From Nemertoderma westbladi (lineage: Eukaryota > Xenacoelomorpha > Nemertodermatida > Nemertodermatidae): DNA of 45,939 bases. Positions 29,857-40,847 of this stretch are shown in pieces. The notes beneath the pieces were generated by a model. That model was not told the DNA's origin. It worked only from the letters and a program-made list of their open reading frames with translations, and searched no databases. A program made the translations under genes and the position numbers. Where the stretch lies: positions 1-45,939 of the forward strand of contig JAUCBJ010008010.1 in NCBI GenBank assembly GCA_032718475.1, read 5' to 3'. Within the stretch, counting starts at the first letter, position 1. The number at the start of each line of letters is the position of its first letter.

Positions 29857-30540
29857 CTAAATGATCGTTTATTGTTTTGGTTAGATAATCCCGCCTCTGT
29901 AACCTGCTCCTTTCCCTCAATTGGTAATGTTATCGTTTATTGTTTTGGTTAGAAAATCCCGCCTCTGTAACCTGCTCCTTTCTCTCAATTGGTAATGTTA
30001 TCGTTTATTGTTTTGGTTAGAAAATCCCGTCTCTGTAACCTGCTCCTTTCTCTCAATTGGTAATGTTATCGTTTATTGTTTTGGTTAGAAAATCCCGTCT
30101 CTGTAACCTGCTCCTTTCCGTCAATTTGTTAAATGATCGTTTATTGTTTTGGTTAGAAAATCCCGCCTCTGTAACCTGCCCCTTTCCCTCAATTAGTTAA
30201 ATGATCGTTTATTGTTTTGGTTAGATAATCCCGCCTCTGTAACCTGCTCCTTTCCCTCAATTGGTAATGTTATCGTTTATTGTTTTGGTTAGGAAATCCC
30301 GCCTCTGTAACCTGATCCTTTCCCTCAATAAGTTAAGTGATCGTTTTTTGTTTTGGTTAGAAAATCCCGCCTCTGTAACCTGCTCCTTTCCCTCAATTAG
30401 TTAAGTGATCGTTTATTGTTTTGGTTAGAAAATCCCGTCTCTGTAACCTGCTCCTTTCCCTGATTTGGTAAAGTGACTGTTTATTGTTTTGGTTAGAAAA
30501 CTCGGCCTTAACCTGCTCCTTTCCATCAATTGGTAATTGT
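29808..30540 (+). repeat. 68-bp tandem array, 11 copies
   Basis: Units begin TTTTGGTTAGAAAATCCCGC and include CTGTAACCTGCTCC and TTATCGTTTATTG. Starts are near 29811, 29878, 29946, 30014, 30082, 30150, 30219, 30287, 30354, 30423 and 30491. Units differ by a few bases, and the first and last are the most diverged. Confidence 0.9.
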
Positions 30541-30884
30541 TTTTGGCTTTAAAATGAGTGTTTTGCTACGTCATGTGGTAATCGATTATCGACAACAACC
30601 ACAAACTATTAAATATAGAGTCTTTTTACCACAGGCGCATATGGAATTCTATCTCATAGTCTATAAATCATGGAATCATGGAATGTTTTGGCACAGGCAT
30701 AGTGAAATCAACGATCTGACAGTCCAGAAATCACCAGTCTGACAGTTTGAAGAAATACATACATAAAAAGTCATTAAAATGACAATAAAAGTCATTAAAT
30801 GGACCACAAAAGTCATTATGCATAATTCGTAAAAAAAAAATGACAAAAAAAGTCAAATAAAATGACATAAAAAATCACTGCCGA
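30541..30884. other. Intergenic, AT-rich
   Basis: Includes repeated AAAAGTCATTAAAATGACA-like words (30770-30870), a degenerate short tandem repeat. No gene is supported. Confidence 0.45.
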
Positions 30885-31345
30885 TTCTAAATTAGGAAAA
30901 CACTAGTAAAACAGTAAAACACTAGGAAAACATAGGAAAAGTACTGTAAAACACCCGGAAAACAGTGAAAATATTGATCAGCAGGGAATTTAACACATTT
31001 ACTCCTCTGAATTGACAATCCTAAATGTACTCCTCGCATAGCACCCCTTAAGTAATCACCGTAAAACATAGGAAAACACTATAAAAACTCTATAAACCTT
31101 CCGGAAAACAGTGAAAAAATTGATGGGCCTCCCTAAAACCCGGTCCCGGTCCCCAAGACCCCTAAAACCCCCCGGTCCAATGATATTCTACGGGGAATTT
31201 ATCCAAAACTAGGACCGGGTAAAACCCGGTCGGTCCTGACCCCTAAAAGTCGGTCCATAAAAGCCGGTCCATGCTTGGATTGGCCAATGAAAAAATATTC
31301 CAGCCAATAAAACAACGATAGTAATATTCCAGCCAATGAAACAAG
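30885..31345 (+). repeat. Left arm of a 6.7-kb inverted repeat
   Basis: Starts TTCTAAATTAGG and matches, inverted, 36705-36955 plus 37371-37613. Distinctive parts are GGAAAACACTAG words, a CCTAAAACCCGGTCCCGGTC-rich block (31125-31275) and CCAGCCAAT/ATTGGCCAATG words. Confidence 0.85.
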
Positions 31346-31670
31346 GTTAAATAGTATTACTGCTGGCTGCTATACACAGATACAGCGGTGTTTACTTTAT
31401 TACAGGGATTATCTTTCTGTCTTTGTCTATATACAGTAGGCCTATAGGTAGGCCTGCATCATATTCATCCGTGGGAATTATCACACGGCCTTATTTCCCA
31501 CTTTATATATCTAGCATTGTAGTAAGGCCCTACACTGTATACTATACACAGTACAGTATAGTACCTACTGTACCAGGTCAGGTCAGGTATTCTAGGTCAT
31601 TGATCAAGAAAACTTGCCATCTCCATGCAGCATAAAGGAGGTGCCACCTGTAGCTGCATAGACCCTCTAA

Positions 31671-31856
31671 CTAGGGCAAATCTCTAACCGCATCATCCGT
31701 TGCGACTTCTCATGTTCTGGAAGACTGGCTAAGAAGTTTCCTAAGGTGGTTCTGATTGTGTGCTACTCTCCAACTAGTGTTGCCCCTGTAGAGGAGGTGG
31801 AAAATTTCTACCAGAATCTACAAGCAGCTACTGATGGAGTGGATCAGCATTTAGTT
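31671..31856 (+). pseudogene. LINE endonuclease fragment, first part
   Basis: In one frame this reads NRIIRCDFSCSGRLAKKFP, then VLIVCYSPTSVAPVEEVENF and YQNLQAATDGVDQH. This is the YxPT and FYxxLQ pattern of the apurinic-type endonuclease of non-LTR retrotransposons. It is cut at about 31851 by an opposite-strand LINE and continues at 32923. A stop lies just upstream, so it is a relic. Confidence 0.75.
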
Positions 31857-32911
31857 TAGTTTAATTACGCCAGTATCAATAAAAATATGACTCAAAAGTC
31901 AAACATACAAACACAAATGACAGAAATAAAGATAATCCATGATTAGGACAAAATTACAGTAAAATTAAATTTCCATATGAAGGTAATGTACCGTAATACG
32001 TACTGTAATGTAATATATACACGTTCTGTTATACAGTCTGCATTGCACCAAGATAAATACTTATACATATTCAGATATTATAAACAATTGGTTTTCGCAA
32101 TGGCTGGCAAGTTACGCAGTTGCGTTTTAAGGCGGGAATAAAATATAAATAAAAAATAGATTAATTAATTAAAGATACAATTCGATAAAATATTAATAAA
32201 AAAAATAGATTAATTAATTAAAGATAAAATTCGATAAAAAAAAATAAATATTAAGTCAAGACAAGAAATATATTCCTCGAACCAGCCACATATGTAATGT
32301 AATCATTAGATTTACAGTATATTTCTAAATTCATTGCAGTATTCGAAGATTCTGCCAAGTTATACAATTGCATTTTAAAGCCGGGAAAACAAAATTAAAA
32401 GAAAAACTTATGTAATAATGCTTTAATTATATTTATACAGTAAAAATCATAGATGTATAAAAATCGCAGGTGTGGAAATAAAATATATGAATAAAATTCG
32501 AGAAAAATTAAGATATACTATAGGTATGTATCAAGGGTTAAAAGTTTGATGGAAATAAAATGAAATAATTACTTAAAAGAAGTATCTGTCAACTGAAAAT
32601 AAAAGGCTGTTTTCTTGAGGTGCGGGAGAGTCGTCATAAATGTTCATAATAGTTGGCATGAAGCGATCGAGCCCTATTTTAAAAGCATTCACGGTGGTCG
32701 CGGTTACAACGTCGTTGGGTAACCGGTTCCAGACGTTTACCACTCGGTTTGCGAATGAGTTTTTGCAAACGAGCAAGTTCTTATTGAGGGCCTGTTTGTG
32801 TAGCTTTAGGGAGTTTCCTCTAGTATTGTGGTGGTGAGTGTCGACAACAAGCGACAATAGTTGTTTCCAATCAAAGGCAGCCTTGCCATGGGTTAGGTTC
32901 CACACTTGCAT
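31852..32911 (-). pseudogene. 3' end of a LINE inserted in another LINE
   Basis: Coding tail at 32911-32573 reads NTRGNSLKLHKQ then FANRVVNVWNRLPNDVVTA, the standard C-terminus of CR1/Jockey-like RT ORFs. A ~720-bp AT-rich 3' UTR follows and ends in a TAAACTAAACTAAA-type tail at 31852-31865 (minus orientation). Candidate target duplication is GCATT (31847-31851 and 32912-32916). The UTR contains duplicated blocks (AATAGATTAATTAATTAAAG twice near 32155 and 32205). Confidence 0.75.
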
Positions 32912-32922
32912 GCATTCTTAAC

Positions 32923-33090
32923 ATTCCTGGGAGACTTTAATGCAAGTCTGCATCAATCACCTACATCGCCCTGGGTCTATAGCAATAGTGTTAACCGAAA
33001 TTCCGTCCATCTTCAGGATTTTATCTCTGGAAATGGATTGTTTTCGGCTGGAACCCAGTTCAAGAAGCGAACTGGAACTGTACTCCCCTT
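32923..33090 (+). pseudogene. LINE endonuclease fragment, second part
   Basis: Reads FLGDFNASL...NSVHLQDFISGNGLFSAGTQF. This is the GDFNA block and the following T-x-F segment of the same endonuclease domain that starts at 31671. The frame is lost after about 33090. Confidence 0.75.
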
Positions 33091-33109
33091 ACAGCAAACA
33101 GTGTTTGTA

Positions 33110-33816
33110 TAGTATAGTAAGCAGAATGTCAATGTGTATAGGAAATGAAACTTTCCCGTGGATAACATACATTTATTTAGTCGCCCAGTTTTAGCCCCTG
33201 TCTAATTATTAATTAAACTAATAAATGAAAATAAACTAATATTTATTCTATTAATAATTACACAAACATTGTGTTTTACTTTTTATTACTCCAAATATGT
33301 TCAATATTAATAAATACAGTGTGTGATCCTACATTTATTTGTAAGTTCAATACGATTTTAAATTATTCCAGAGCCCACCAGCCCACGGACGTTAACTAAT
33401 GTGCGGATGTGTGTGGATTTCAGCTATTAGAGTTTATATTTTAAATATTATTTACGTCAGAGGCTGGCAATACAAGGTACAGTAGGAGGAGTGTAATTTT
33501 CCATCGATATCCATACCTCAATGTAATGAACTGAACACTACGCAAACTTTAGGCTGAGTCTAGTCCATTCTATACAACTTAATGATTGACAAGATAGAGA
33601 AGATGTAGACCAGCACAAGCATAGTCTGAGTCAGTCCACCTTCCAGACATCAAAGTAAGCGCCGATTTCCAAGTAAATACCTAATAAAATCCAAATCAAA
33701 TCCTAAGTGCCTCCAAGTCTGGAATTTGGGCTAAATTTCATTTCCAATTAAATCCTAACTCCAATAGTAGTGAATCAGTGACTTGGATCCTAATAGGATC
33801 CTATTAGGAACCAATA
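33110..33816. other. Intergenic with a perfect 22-bp palindrome
   Basis: AT-rich with no gene seen. At 33788-33809 the half-site TCCTAATAGGA is followed at once by its reverse complement. Confidence 0.5.
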
Positions 33817-34041
33817 CTACGTTATTTGAAAGCGGTACTTGCGGGAGTCGATGTTTAAACTATTGTTATTTCTGTATAGAAACCTAAGCCTACTGTTGAC
33901 TTTCGAGAAAATATTTTTCGCTATGCTTTCTCCTGTTAAGCAGTTATCCAATGTGGCGCCTAAATATTTACCTTCCTTTTTATTTTCAATATTATGTCCA
34001 TTACTAGGGATAAAAGGTACTGGGGAAATGGTACCAAACAA
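33817..34041 (-). pseudogene. LINE reverse-transcriptase thumb fragment
   Basis: Reads YLGATLDNCLTGESIAKNIF then KVNSRLRFLYRNNNSLN, typical of the region after the RT catalytic site in non-LTR elements (YLGVxLD...KVxSRLxFLYR). It has no start, and the rest of the RT is absent. Confidence 0.7.
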
Positions 34042-34324
34042 AATAAAATACCCATTTTAATATAATTAAACAAAATTTAATGTAAAAAATTTAAAAACCG
34101 ATTCTTAAGGTAACGGTAATTACTTGCCATACTTACTTAAGCAATTATAACTTTTTGTTGGGCACTGCTTGCAAAGTTGACAATAATATTATAATAATAA
34201 TTATTATGAAGTTATAATACAGTAATATGAAAACCACTCATTCACCCAAATAACACCCATAATAAATTACTTAAGCAACCCCAGAAAAAAGAATAACAGT
34301 TACTGCAAATCAAATGTATTGCAT
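34042..34324. other. Intergenic, AT-rich
   Basis: No coding signal. Short ATAATAATTATTATG palindromic words lie near 34188. Confidence 0.4.
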
Positions 34325-34579
34325 CTAATGCCTCATTTTTAGTTTCCCCCATTTATATTTCTTTAGTTTTACAATATTGTCTTCTTCCTGTGTCGTTTCA
34401 TCAATATTCTCCAAGAATAGCTCAAGATCGGAATCGACAACACCAGTTAGAACAATACTATAAGCAGCAAGCTCACCCACCACCCAGTTTGTATATTCAG
34501 TTAGGGTGGTTAACATCAGTGGTGTTGGGAGCCCGTCCATAACGAGGCCTACTGTAGAGCAACCCATTTCCAATGCCAC
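34325..34579 (-). other. Unrecognised small coding-like segment
   Basis: 84 codons that look protein-like (mixed hydrophobic part, then an acidic ENIDETTQEEDN and a basic end). In another frame directly upstream (about 34680-34580) lies an equally coding-like PLAEDPWSAAAVKDF. This suggests one decayed or frame-shifted gene or transposase remnant. The family is unknown. Confidence 0.25.
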
Positions 34580-34764
34580 TTCTATTTGCCATCTTTAACA
34601 TCTTAAAATCTTTAACAGCCGCAGCACTCCAAGGATCTTCGGCTAAGGGTTTGTTTGATAACCATTATAGCCGAAAATGGAATATCACAGCAGCTATGGT
34701 CCTTCAGTACTTTGGGACAGACATACGCAGACATTAAATTAGAATAATTAAAGATTGTTCGCTA

Positions 34765-36614
34765 CCCAGTAAAAAATCCGCATGCGTAACGCATTCGTAC
34801 CACATGCAGCATTCGTAAAAGGTGCGTGCAATGTTATTTAAGATTCGTGTAGCCTTCGTCAATGGTTCGTCAGTCCGAATAATTTAACGAATGCGTATAG
34901 TATTCGTATCGCATGTGAGATTTCACTTGTAAATATATTCGTGGCTCATCATTCGTGGCACATGCGATACGAATGCTTCCACTCCACTCAAAAATAATTC
35001 GTGGTTCATTCGTTCGTGCCACATGCGATACAAATGCTTAGCCACGCCACGCTTAAAATTATTCGTGGTCCATTCGTGAGGCATGCGATACGCATGCAAA
35101 GCACTCTCAATTATAGTAGCGTACAGACTGTAATACTGGCCAATCACCATTCGGCAAATAATCGAACATAGTGTTATTAGTTAGTAGCTCCCCCGCGTTG
35201 TTACCAGTCAGCCAGTCCCATGTACTTTTACTATATATTTATTTAATGGGTTGCCCAGTAATTCTTAACTCCCGTTTATTATTTTTGGTTCCCCATTATT
35301 TTGGTATGTAAACCTGTTCCCTTTACCAGCATGCTTGATATACTGTAATAATGTAAAGGTTATGTACTGTAGGCTAGGTGAGATCAATAATGACAACATA
35401 AAACTACTGTATTAACTTAAGGAACTACAGTATGTAGGCATACTTATAGTATGTAGGCACTAGGCACCCCCCACCCGTAGTTTTAGCCCCTGTCATCCTG
35501 TACAGTAGTACTCATTTTCCAAAGTTATTACAGTAGTTTTATGTTGTCATTATTTATCTCACCTGGCCTACAGTACAGTACCAATACATATTATAAAGCA
35601 TGTGGAATTTTTATTAAATTGTACCTGTGTATGGTGATATTCTCACACAGTTTCTTAGGCCTCCAGGTCGAATTTGTTTAATTCGCTATAAAACGCCATT
35701 AAAAAGTCTACTGATATACTGTAGCAGTTAATTACCGGTAACTGCTACAGTAGGCCCTACACTTATTAATGGTAAAAAAATCTTACAGACAAAATACATC
35801 AAAGGCATACATTTTATGAGATGCATCAACATAATTTCAATGTTTTTTTTACTATATTCTAGAATTTTAATTCGCTTTTTTTCGATAATAAGTAATAAAA
35901 TATATATACTGTATAATAATAATACAAATATATATAATAATAAATAATAGAATATAATAATAAAATAATATAATATAATATAATAATAAAATAATATAAT
36001 AATAAAATATCATAAAAAATAATAAACCATCAATAATAATTAATAAGATTAATTAAAAGCTTGAAATTAATATTCTAGATAATAAAATCATCAGAACTAT
36101 AACGATTTACGTCTGAAATTGCGTGCTCTTGAATTATATCTGAACATTTTTTTGGGGAAATTGAAAATGGCTTTCATATTCGATTCGGAATATCAAGTAT
36201 ATTCAAAAAAATAAAATAAAATGGACACGTTTTAACAGTTGTAAACTGTTAAAACTATGTAAACTGTAGCGAAATAATAAAAAAAATAAAAATCCTGCGG
36301 TAAACATTCGTATAACACTCGTAAAACATTCGTAACGCATTCGTATAGCGTGGGAAACATTCGTATATAACATGCGGGACGCATTCGTATAGTGTGCGGG
36401 AAACATTCGTATAAGATTAGGGGCGCATTCGTAGAATGTGCGGGATTCGAATAAGGTCGGTCGTATTACATTCGATATGCGAATAAAGGATGCGTATTTG
36501 GTTCGGTTTTCGCATTCGTATCGCATGGTTCATCTATGTAACATTTCAGAATGCGTTACGAATGCGTGAAATATGCGCCATCCCATGCGTTACGAATGCG
36601 GATTTTTTACTGGG
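34765..36614. mobile_element. TA-flanked inverted-repeat element, 1.85 kb, non-autonomous
   Basis: Ends CCCAGTAAAAAATCCGCATG and (inverted) GCGGATTTTTTACTGGG, flanked by TA at 34763-34764 and 36615-36616. TA duplication suggests a Tc1/mariner-type relationship. About 350 bp inside each end is packed with variants of CATTCGTATCGCATGCG, in both orientations. The middle holds a hairpin (35364-35412 with 35525-35575) and an ATAATAATATAAT microsatellite (35900-36010). No transposase. Confidence 0.75.
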
Positions 36615-36704
36615 TAATGGCATGCAGTTCTGCCTCTCCCCAGAAGTTAAAGCCTGACACATTCATTGCCTAAGTTGCTTCTGTATCTCATCAGAACCAA
36701 AGCT

Positions 36705-37613
36705 TTTCATTGGCTGTATATTACTATCCTTGTTTTATTGGCTGGAATATTTTTTCATTGGCCAATCCAAGCATGGACCGGCTTTTATGGACCGACTTTT
36801 AGGGGTCAGGACCGACCGGGTTTTACCCGGTCCTAGTTTTGGATAAATTCCCCGTAGACTATCATAGGGACCGGCGGACCGGGTTTTAGGGGTCTTGGGG
36901 ACCGGGGACCGGGACCGGACCGGGTTTTAGGGAGGCCCGAAATTGATCAGCATTAAATTTTACGTGTATGCATCCAATGCTGTAATGGCCCATGGCTATG
37001 GCACTATCCTTGTAACCAGGCTGTCTTAATACTGTAATGCTTACCGGTACTACTCAGCTACTAAATATAGAAATATTTACAGCTTTAACTAACCCTAACA
37101 ATACTGCAATATCTGAATACTGGAATACACTACTGCACTACAGCACTAATACTGTAATCTGTAATCAGGTAATAGGCCTACCAGAATACAGCAATACTGG
37201 TACTTTGCGCCTCTACCGACTGACCAGTAAAACAAGGATAGTACTGCTGTACTGATACTGCACCGTATGCTGATTGGTTACAGTTCTTTGGTTGCCTGGC
37301 AACAAGCTTTCTGGGCAGTATTAGACTCTTTCAATTTATTTTTTTGCAGCATATAGGTAAAATTTAATGCTGATCAATTTTTTCACTGTTTTCCGGAAGG
37401 TTTATAGTGTTTTTATAGTGTTTTCCCTATGTTTTACGGTGATTACTTAAGGGGTGCTATGCGAGGAGTACATTTAGGATTGTCAATTCAGAGAAGTACA
37501 TGTGTTAAATTCCCTGCTGATCAATATTTTCACTGTTTTCCGGGTGTTTTACAGTACTTTTCTTATGTTTTCCTAGTGTTTTACCGTTTTACTAGTGTTT
37601 TCCTAATTTAGAA
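36705..37613 (-). repeat. Right arm of the 6.7-kb inverted repeat
   Basis: Reverse complement of 30885-31345, but split by an extra ~420 bp (about 36956-37370). It ends CCTAATTTAGAA at 37613. Confidence 0.85.
36942..37382. mobile_element. Small nested inverted-repeat segment
   Basis: Begins AATTGATCAGCATTAAATTT (36942) and ends with the reverse complement AAATTTAATGCTGATCAATT (about 37363-37382). It interrupts the right arm and is absent from the left arm, so it is either a nested foldback insertion or the remnant of a deletion in the left arm. Confidence 0.55.
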
Positions 37614-37639
37614 CTATCCCCACATTCCCACAATTGTAT

Positions 37640-37795
37640 ACATCAAAATCACTTCTCAGTTCGTCGCATTGCAGTTTGGAACTCTCTTCCCTCTAATGTG
37701 GTTGGCGTTGATTCCTCATCCGCATTTCACACTAAACTCCGACCTATTCGACCTGTCCTCTCATTGCCAGGGGTCATGGAAATGAACAATGAATA
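37640..37795 (+). pseudogene. LINE C-terminal fragment
   Basis: Reads FSVRRIAVWNSLPSNVVGVD then SSSAFHTKLRP, the RxVxxWNSLPxxVV C-terminal motif of CR1/Jockey-like LINEs. It begins just beyond the end of the inverted repeat and has no RT upstream. Confidence 0.75.
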
Positions 37796-38670
37796 ACGTC
37801 CACGTATTTTAGTTCTATAATATATTTTAAAATGTTAAATATGTTTTTATTGTGATGAATGATTTATTTATACAGTAATAATACACTTTGATCCATATTT
37901 TAATTAATGTTTCGATCTACAGTACTAAATATGAATAATGTGTACAGAACTATTAATTGTCTGAATTATGTAGGCCTACCGTACTAAATTTTATTACTAA
38001 ATTATTACAAATTTTGATACAAATTATTGCGTATTTTTATTTAAATAAATTTTCTGATTGAATTTACTAATTTTTAAATTTTATTTACTTATTATGCCAT
38101 ATCCTGTACACCAGTGTTTTAATGAATGTAATATCTATAAATTAATGTGGATTACGTAAATATGTACTTTTATTGTGTTCTGCATGAATATGCGGATGAT
38201 CTAGCAAATGTCATGGGTGATGGAGTTGTGGCGGCGCAATTTTGTCGATAAGCCGGCACAGCATTCTTAAAAATGCAGCTGCAATGCAGGATGCCGATCC
38301 TAGTAGTACTGCATTTCATTTTATTTTGTTTATTAATACATTACCTGTACTTATTTTTACTCTGTGGTGCTTTATCGCATGACTGAGTGTATAATTTTAA
38401 CATAGTGTATAAACCAACAAACAACTGTACTAACTATCCTACCGGTATCTACAGATCTATGAAAATGGGAATCTTGTTTGTTATGTTTCGTTATTGCTGT
38501 ATCGCTGTATTGTTATGACAGTATGATGAGGTTATTACAGTATTACACTCAAATTCAAATTCAGCTGTATACAGCATAGTACTGTAGTAAAATACTGAAA
38601 TACATTCTGTAGGTCTACCTGCCTGCCCATTGAATGATAGGCCTACTGCTGGAAATTCAATTATTTAAAC
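37796..38670. other. Upstream region of the F-box gene
   Basis: AT-rich. A somewhat GC-richer patch near 38205-38310 could be promoter or a 5' exon, but no clear TATA box or splice site was identified. The sequence before the ATG (TTTAAACATGG) is a fair Kozak context. Confidence 0.35.
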
Positions 38671-40137
38671 ATGGACTTGAACTCGACAAATGAAGAGAAC
38701 GGTGCTGAATATGTTGAGGTAGATATTGAACATTTAGACTCAGTTTCAGAAGCTTTGATAGATTATCACAGTTCTGAAGGTGACCACTTTGCTAAAGATT
38801 TCTACAGTCGAGGAGACCACGGGCACAGCGAATTGGATGCCGACAATTCATCGATAACTTTTAACGAGGATGAGCTAAAATCTTTGAATTTAAGCGGTTC
38901 CCGATGTAGTTCGTGTTCCTCGCTTGTTGGAACGGGTATGGAACCCAATCTTGACAATCTACCACCCGAGTTATTCTACTACATTTGCACATTCATCGAC
39001 TCGCGATTCCTCTCTGAGACTTTGGCGTACGTTTGTTCCTTGTTCTTCCGGTTGATTCGGGACGAGGAAACGTGGCGTATTCGCATGAAGTACAGATGGA
39101 GACAGCCATACATCCTCCCTCCTAGGTCCCGCTACCGGTACCACTGCTTCCAGTCCTACTTACAACGGGAGGAAACCCACAAGATGTGGGACAACCCCGA
39201 AAAAACAACGGATCATTTCCACGTCACCGATAACTACGCGGCAATCGATTGCGTCCATCTAATGGACACGGGCGACCGACTGCTGTGCGCAACAGGTTCC
39301 AGAGATAGAAGTTTGAAAGTTTACGATCTCTCGAAGTTTGATCCAACGAAGAAATCTGCGGAGGTCGCTAACGAGGCTAGGGTGCTGGACTGGAGCGCTC
39401 ACGACGGTTGGGTCTGGTGTCTGGCCTCCAAGGAGAACCTTCTCAGTTCCGGATCTTGGGATAAAAACATTCGTATTTTCGATTTGAATCGCGAGGGCGA
39501 GTGCATTCATTCGATTAAAACGAAAACCGCGGTTATTTCTTTAAAGTTTTCCGACTTTATTATATCCGCGGGTTTCGATAAGAAGGTGACTCTGTACGAC
39601 CCCAGGACTTACGAGTCGGTTATGACGTTAGGTCGGCATTCTATGCCGGTTTTAGCCGTGGAGTACGACGGTACTCACCTCGTCTCGGCCAGCGAAGACA
39701 AGAAAGTCTGCGTTTTCGACCTTCGCGGCAATAAACAACCGCTGGTTCAGTTGGATATGGAGAAATACGTGATGTGTTTGTCCATGGAGTTCGGCCAGTT
39801 GTGGATGGGAGACCGACAAGGTGCGGTGCACTTGGTGGATTGCAACCGGGGTTTATTCGCCAAGGTTTCCTCAGGTGCCGCCCACGATGGTAAGCTCACG
39901 GATATCGCTCACTCGCTCGGTTGCGTCGCCACTTGTTCCACCGACAACTCCATTAAGATCTGGGAGCCCAGCAGTTTCGGCGGTCGCCAATATTTAATTC
40001 GGCAGCTCAAGGTTTCCTCCTTGCCCGTGACGTCACTCGCTCTCAATGTCCGACATCAGGTTTTCATGGCTGGCGTTACTGACATGAGTTTCCATGTTTG
40101 GAGGCCGAAAAGTGAATACAACAGCTCAATAAACTAA
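38671..40137 (+). CDS. FBXW9: F-box and WD40 protein, FBXW9-like
   Basis: 488 aa, intact and without introns. It is a substrate receptor of an SCF (Skp1-Cullin1-F-box) ubiquitin ligase, so a cytosolic/nuclear role in tagging proteins for degradation is expected. Its substrate is unknown. Residues 1-90 are acidic and Ser-rich. The F-box is at ~94-140 (LDNLPPELFYYICTFIDSRF and on). A linker follows, then seven WD-type blades at ~190-485, marked by SRDRSLKVYDL, SWDKNIRIFDL, GFDKKVTLYDPR, SEDKKVCVFDLR, DRQGAVHLVDC, STDNSIKIWEP and TDMSFHVWRP. GWVWxLA, SGSWD, DKKVTxYDPR and LWxGDxQG are shared with vertebrate FBXW9 as I recall it. Start ATG 38671 is the first Met, in the context AAACATGG. GC content rises through the gene compared with its AT-rich flanks. 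Confidence 0.88.
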   Translation: MDLNSTNEENGAEYVEVDIEHLDSVSEALIDYHSSEGDHFAKDFYSRGDHGHSELDADNSSITFNEDELKSLNLSGSRCSSCSSLVGTGMEPNLDNLPPELFYYICTFIDSRFLSETLAYVCSLFFRLIRDEETWRIRMKYRWRQPYILPPRSRYRYHCFQSYLQREETHKMWDNPEKTTDHFHVTDNYAAIDCVHLMDTGDRLLCATGSRDRSLKVYDLSKFDPTKKSAEVANEARVLDWSAHDGWVWCLASKENLLSSGSWDKNIRIFDLNREGECIHSIKTKTAVISLKFSDFIISAGFDKKVTLYDPRTYESVMTLGRHSMPVLAVEYDGTHLVSASEDKKVCVFDLRGNKQPLVQLDMEKYVMCLSMEFGQLWMGDRQGAVHLVDCNRGLFAKVSSGAAHDGKLTDIAHSLGCVATCSTDNSIKIWEPSSFGGRQYLIRQLKVSSLPVTSLALNVRHQVFMAGVTDMSFHVWRPKSEYNSSIN

Positions 40138-40335
40138 TATAACATATAATGTAGTTTACTCTTTTAGTTTACTGTTAACTGATAATTAGTTTGGAACTTA
40201 TATGATTTATTTCCTTCCTAAAACAATCTCCAACAAATAACGCAGTTAATCTCCTAGTCTTATCGCAGGTAATAATGTAATATTTTAATAATTTAAATAA
40301 CAACCTAACGGCTGTTGGGTCCGATGTAAATATGT

Positions 40336-40341
40336 AATAAA
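40336..40341 (+). other. Candidate polyadenylation signal AATAAA
   Basis: AATAAA about 200 bp after the stop, followed by T-rich sequence. Another AATAAA overlaps the last codons at about 40130 but is less likely to be used. Confidence 0.45.
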
Positions 40342-40847
40342 TGTTAATTAATATATATTTTTCTAATTTTTTTCATTTTGTTTTGTGTTATTTATTTGTC
40401 GCTGTATTGTCTCATTATAATTATGCCCTATTGTTGCCTGCCCGTTCCCTTTATTGGTAATTAACTTTTCTCACACAGACAGAGTTTGTTTTAAAATACA
40501 CCCCAACCGCCACCGCCCACCTGTCTAGGGGGGCCAATAAATCAGATTAAAATAACTACTGCATTTCTTTTACCAATAGAGAGTCTCATTTTTTAATCCG
40601 CGTGGGAAAAAAAATGCGTACCATAAAATTATGGCACTTTAAGCCGAAAAAGTGGTCAAAAAAAGTTTTCGAAAGCCATGACATATTATATTATACATAT
40701 TTTGAAAGCTCAACATTTTCTCTTTTTTTAGTGCTATTCAGAGATAAAGCTAATTAAAACAGGACAAATTAAAAAATAAAATGTGGCAAAATTTTACAAA
40801 TCCGTCTCCCAGACTACAAATCGCAGACAAGTCTACGATTGACAAGA
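40342..40847. other. Intergenic, no gene seen
   Basis: AT-rich. GACAAGTCTACG first appears near 40828 and recurs near 41838 and 42226. Confidence 0.4.

Noticed and set aside
36203-36526. 107-codon minus-strand frame with many RMRYEC/TNASR words
   Set aside because: It is a translation of the ATTCGTA...CATGCG subterminal repeats of the TA element. There is no domain and the composition is dictated by the repeat.
38190-38290. EYADDLANVMGDG reading, reminiscent of an RT YADD motif
   Set aside because: No other RT block lies around it and a stop follows within about 15 codons. A chance match is more likely.
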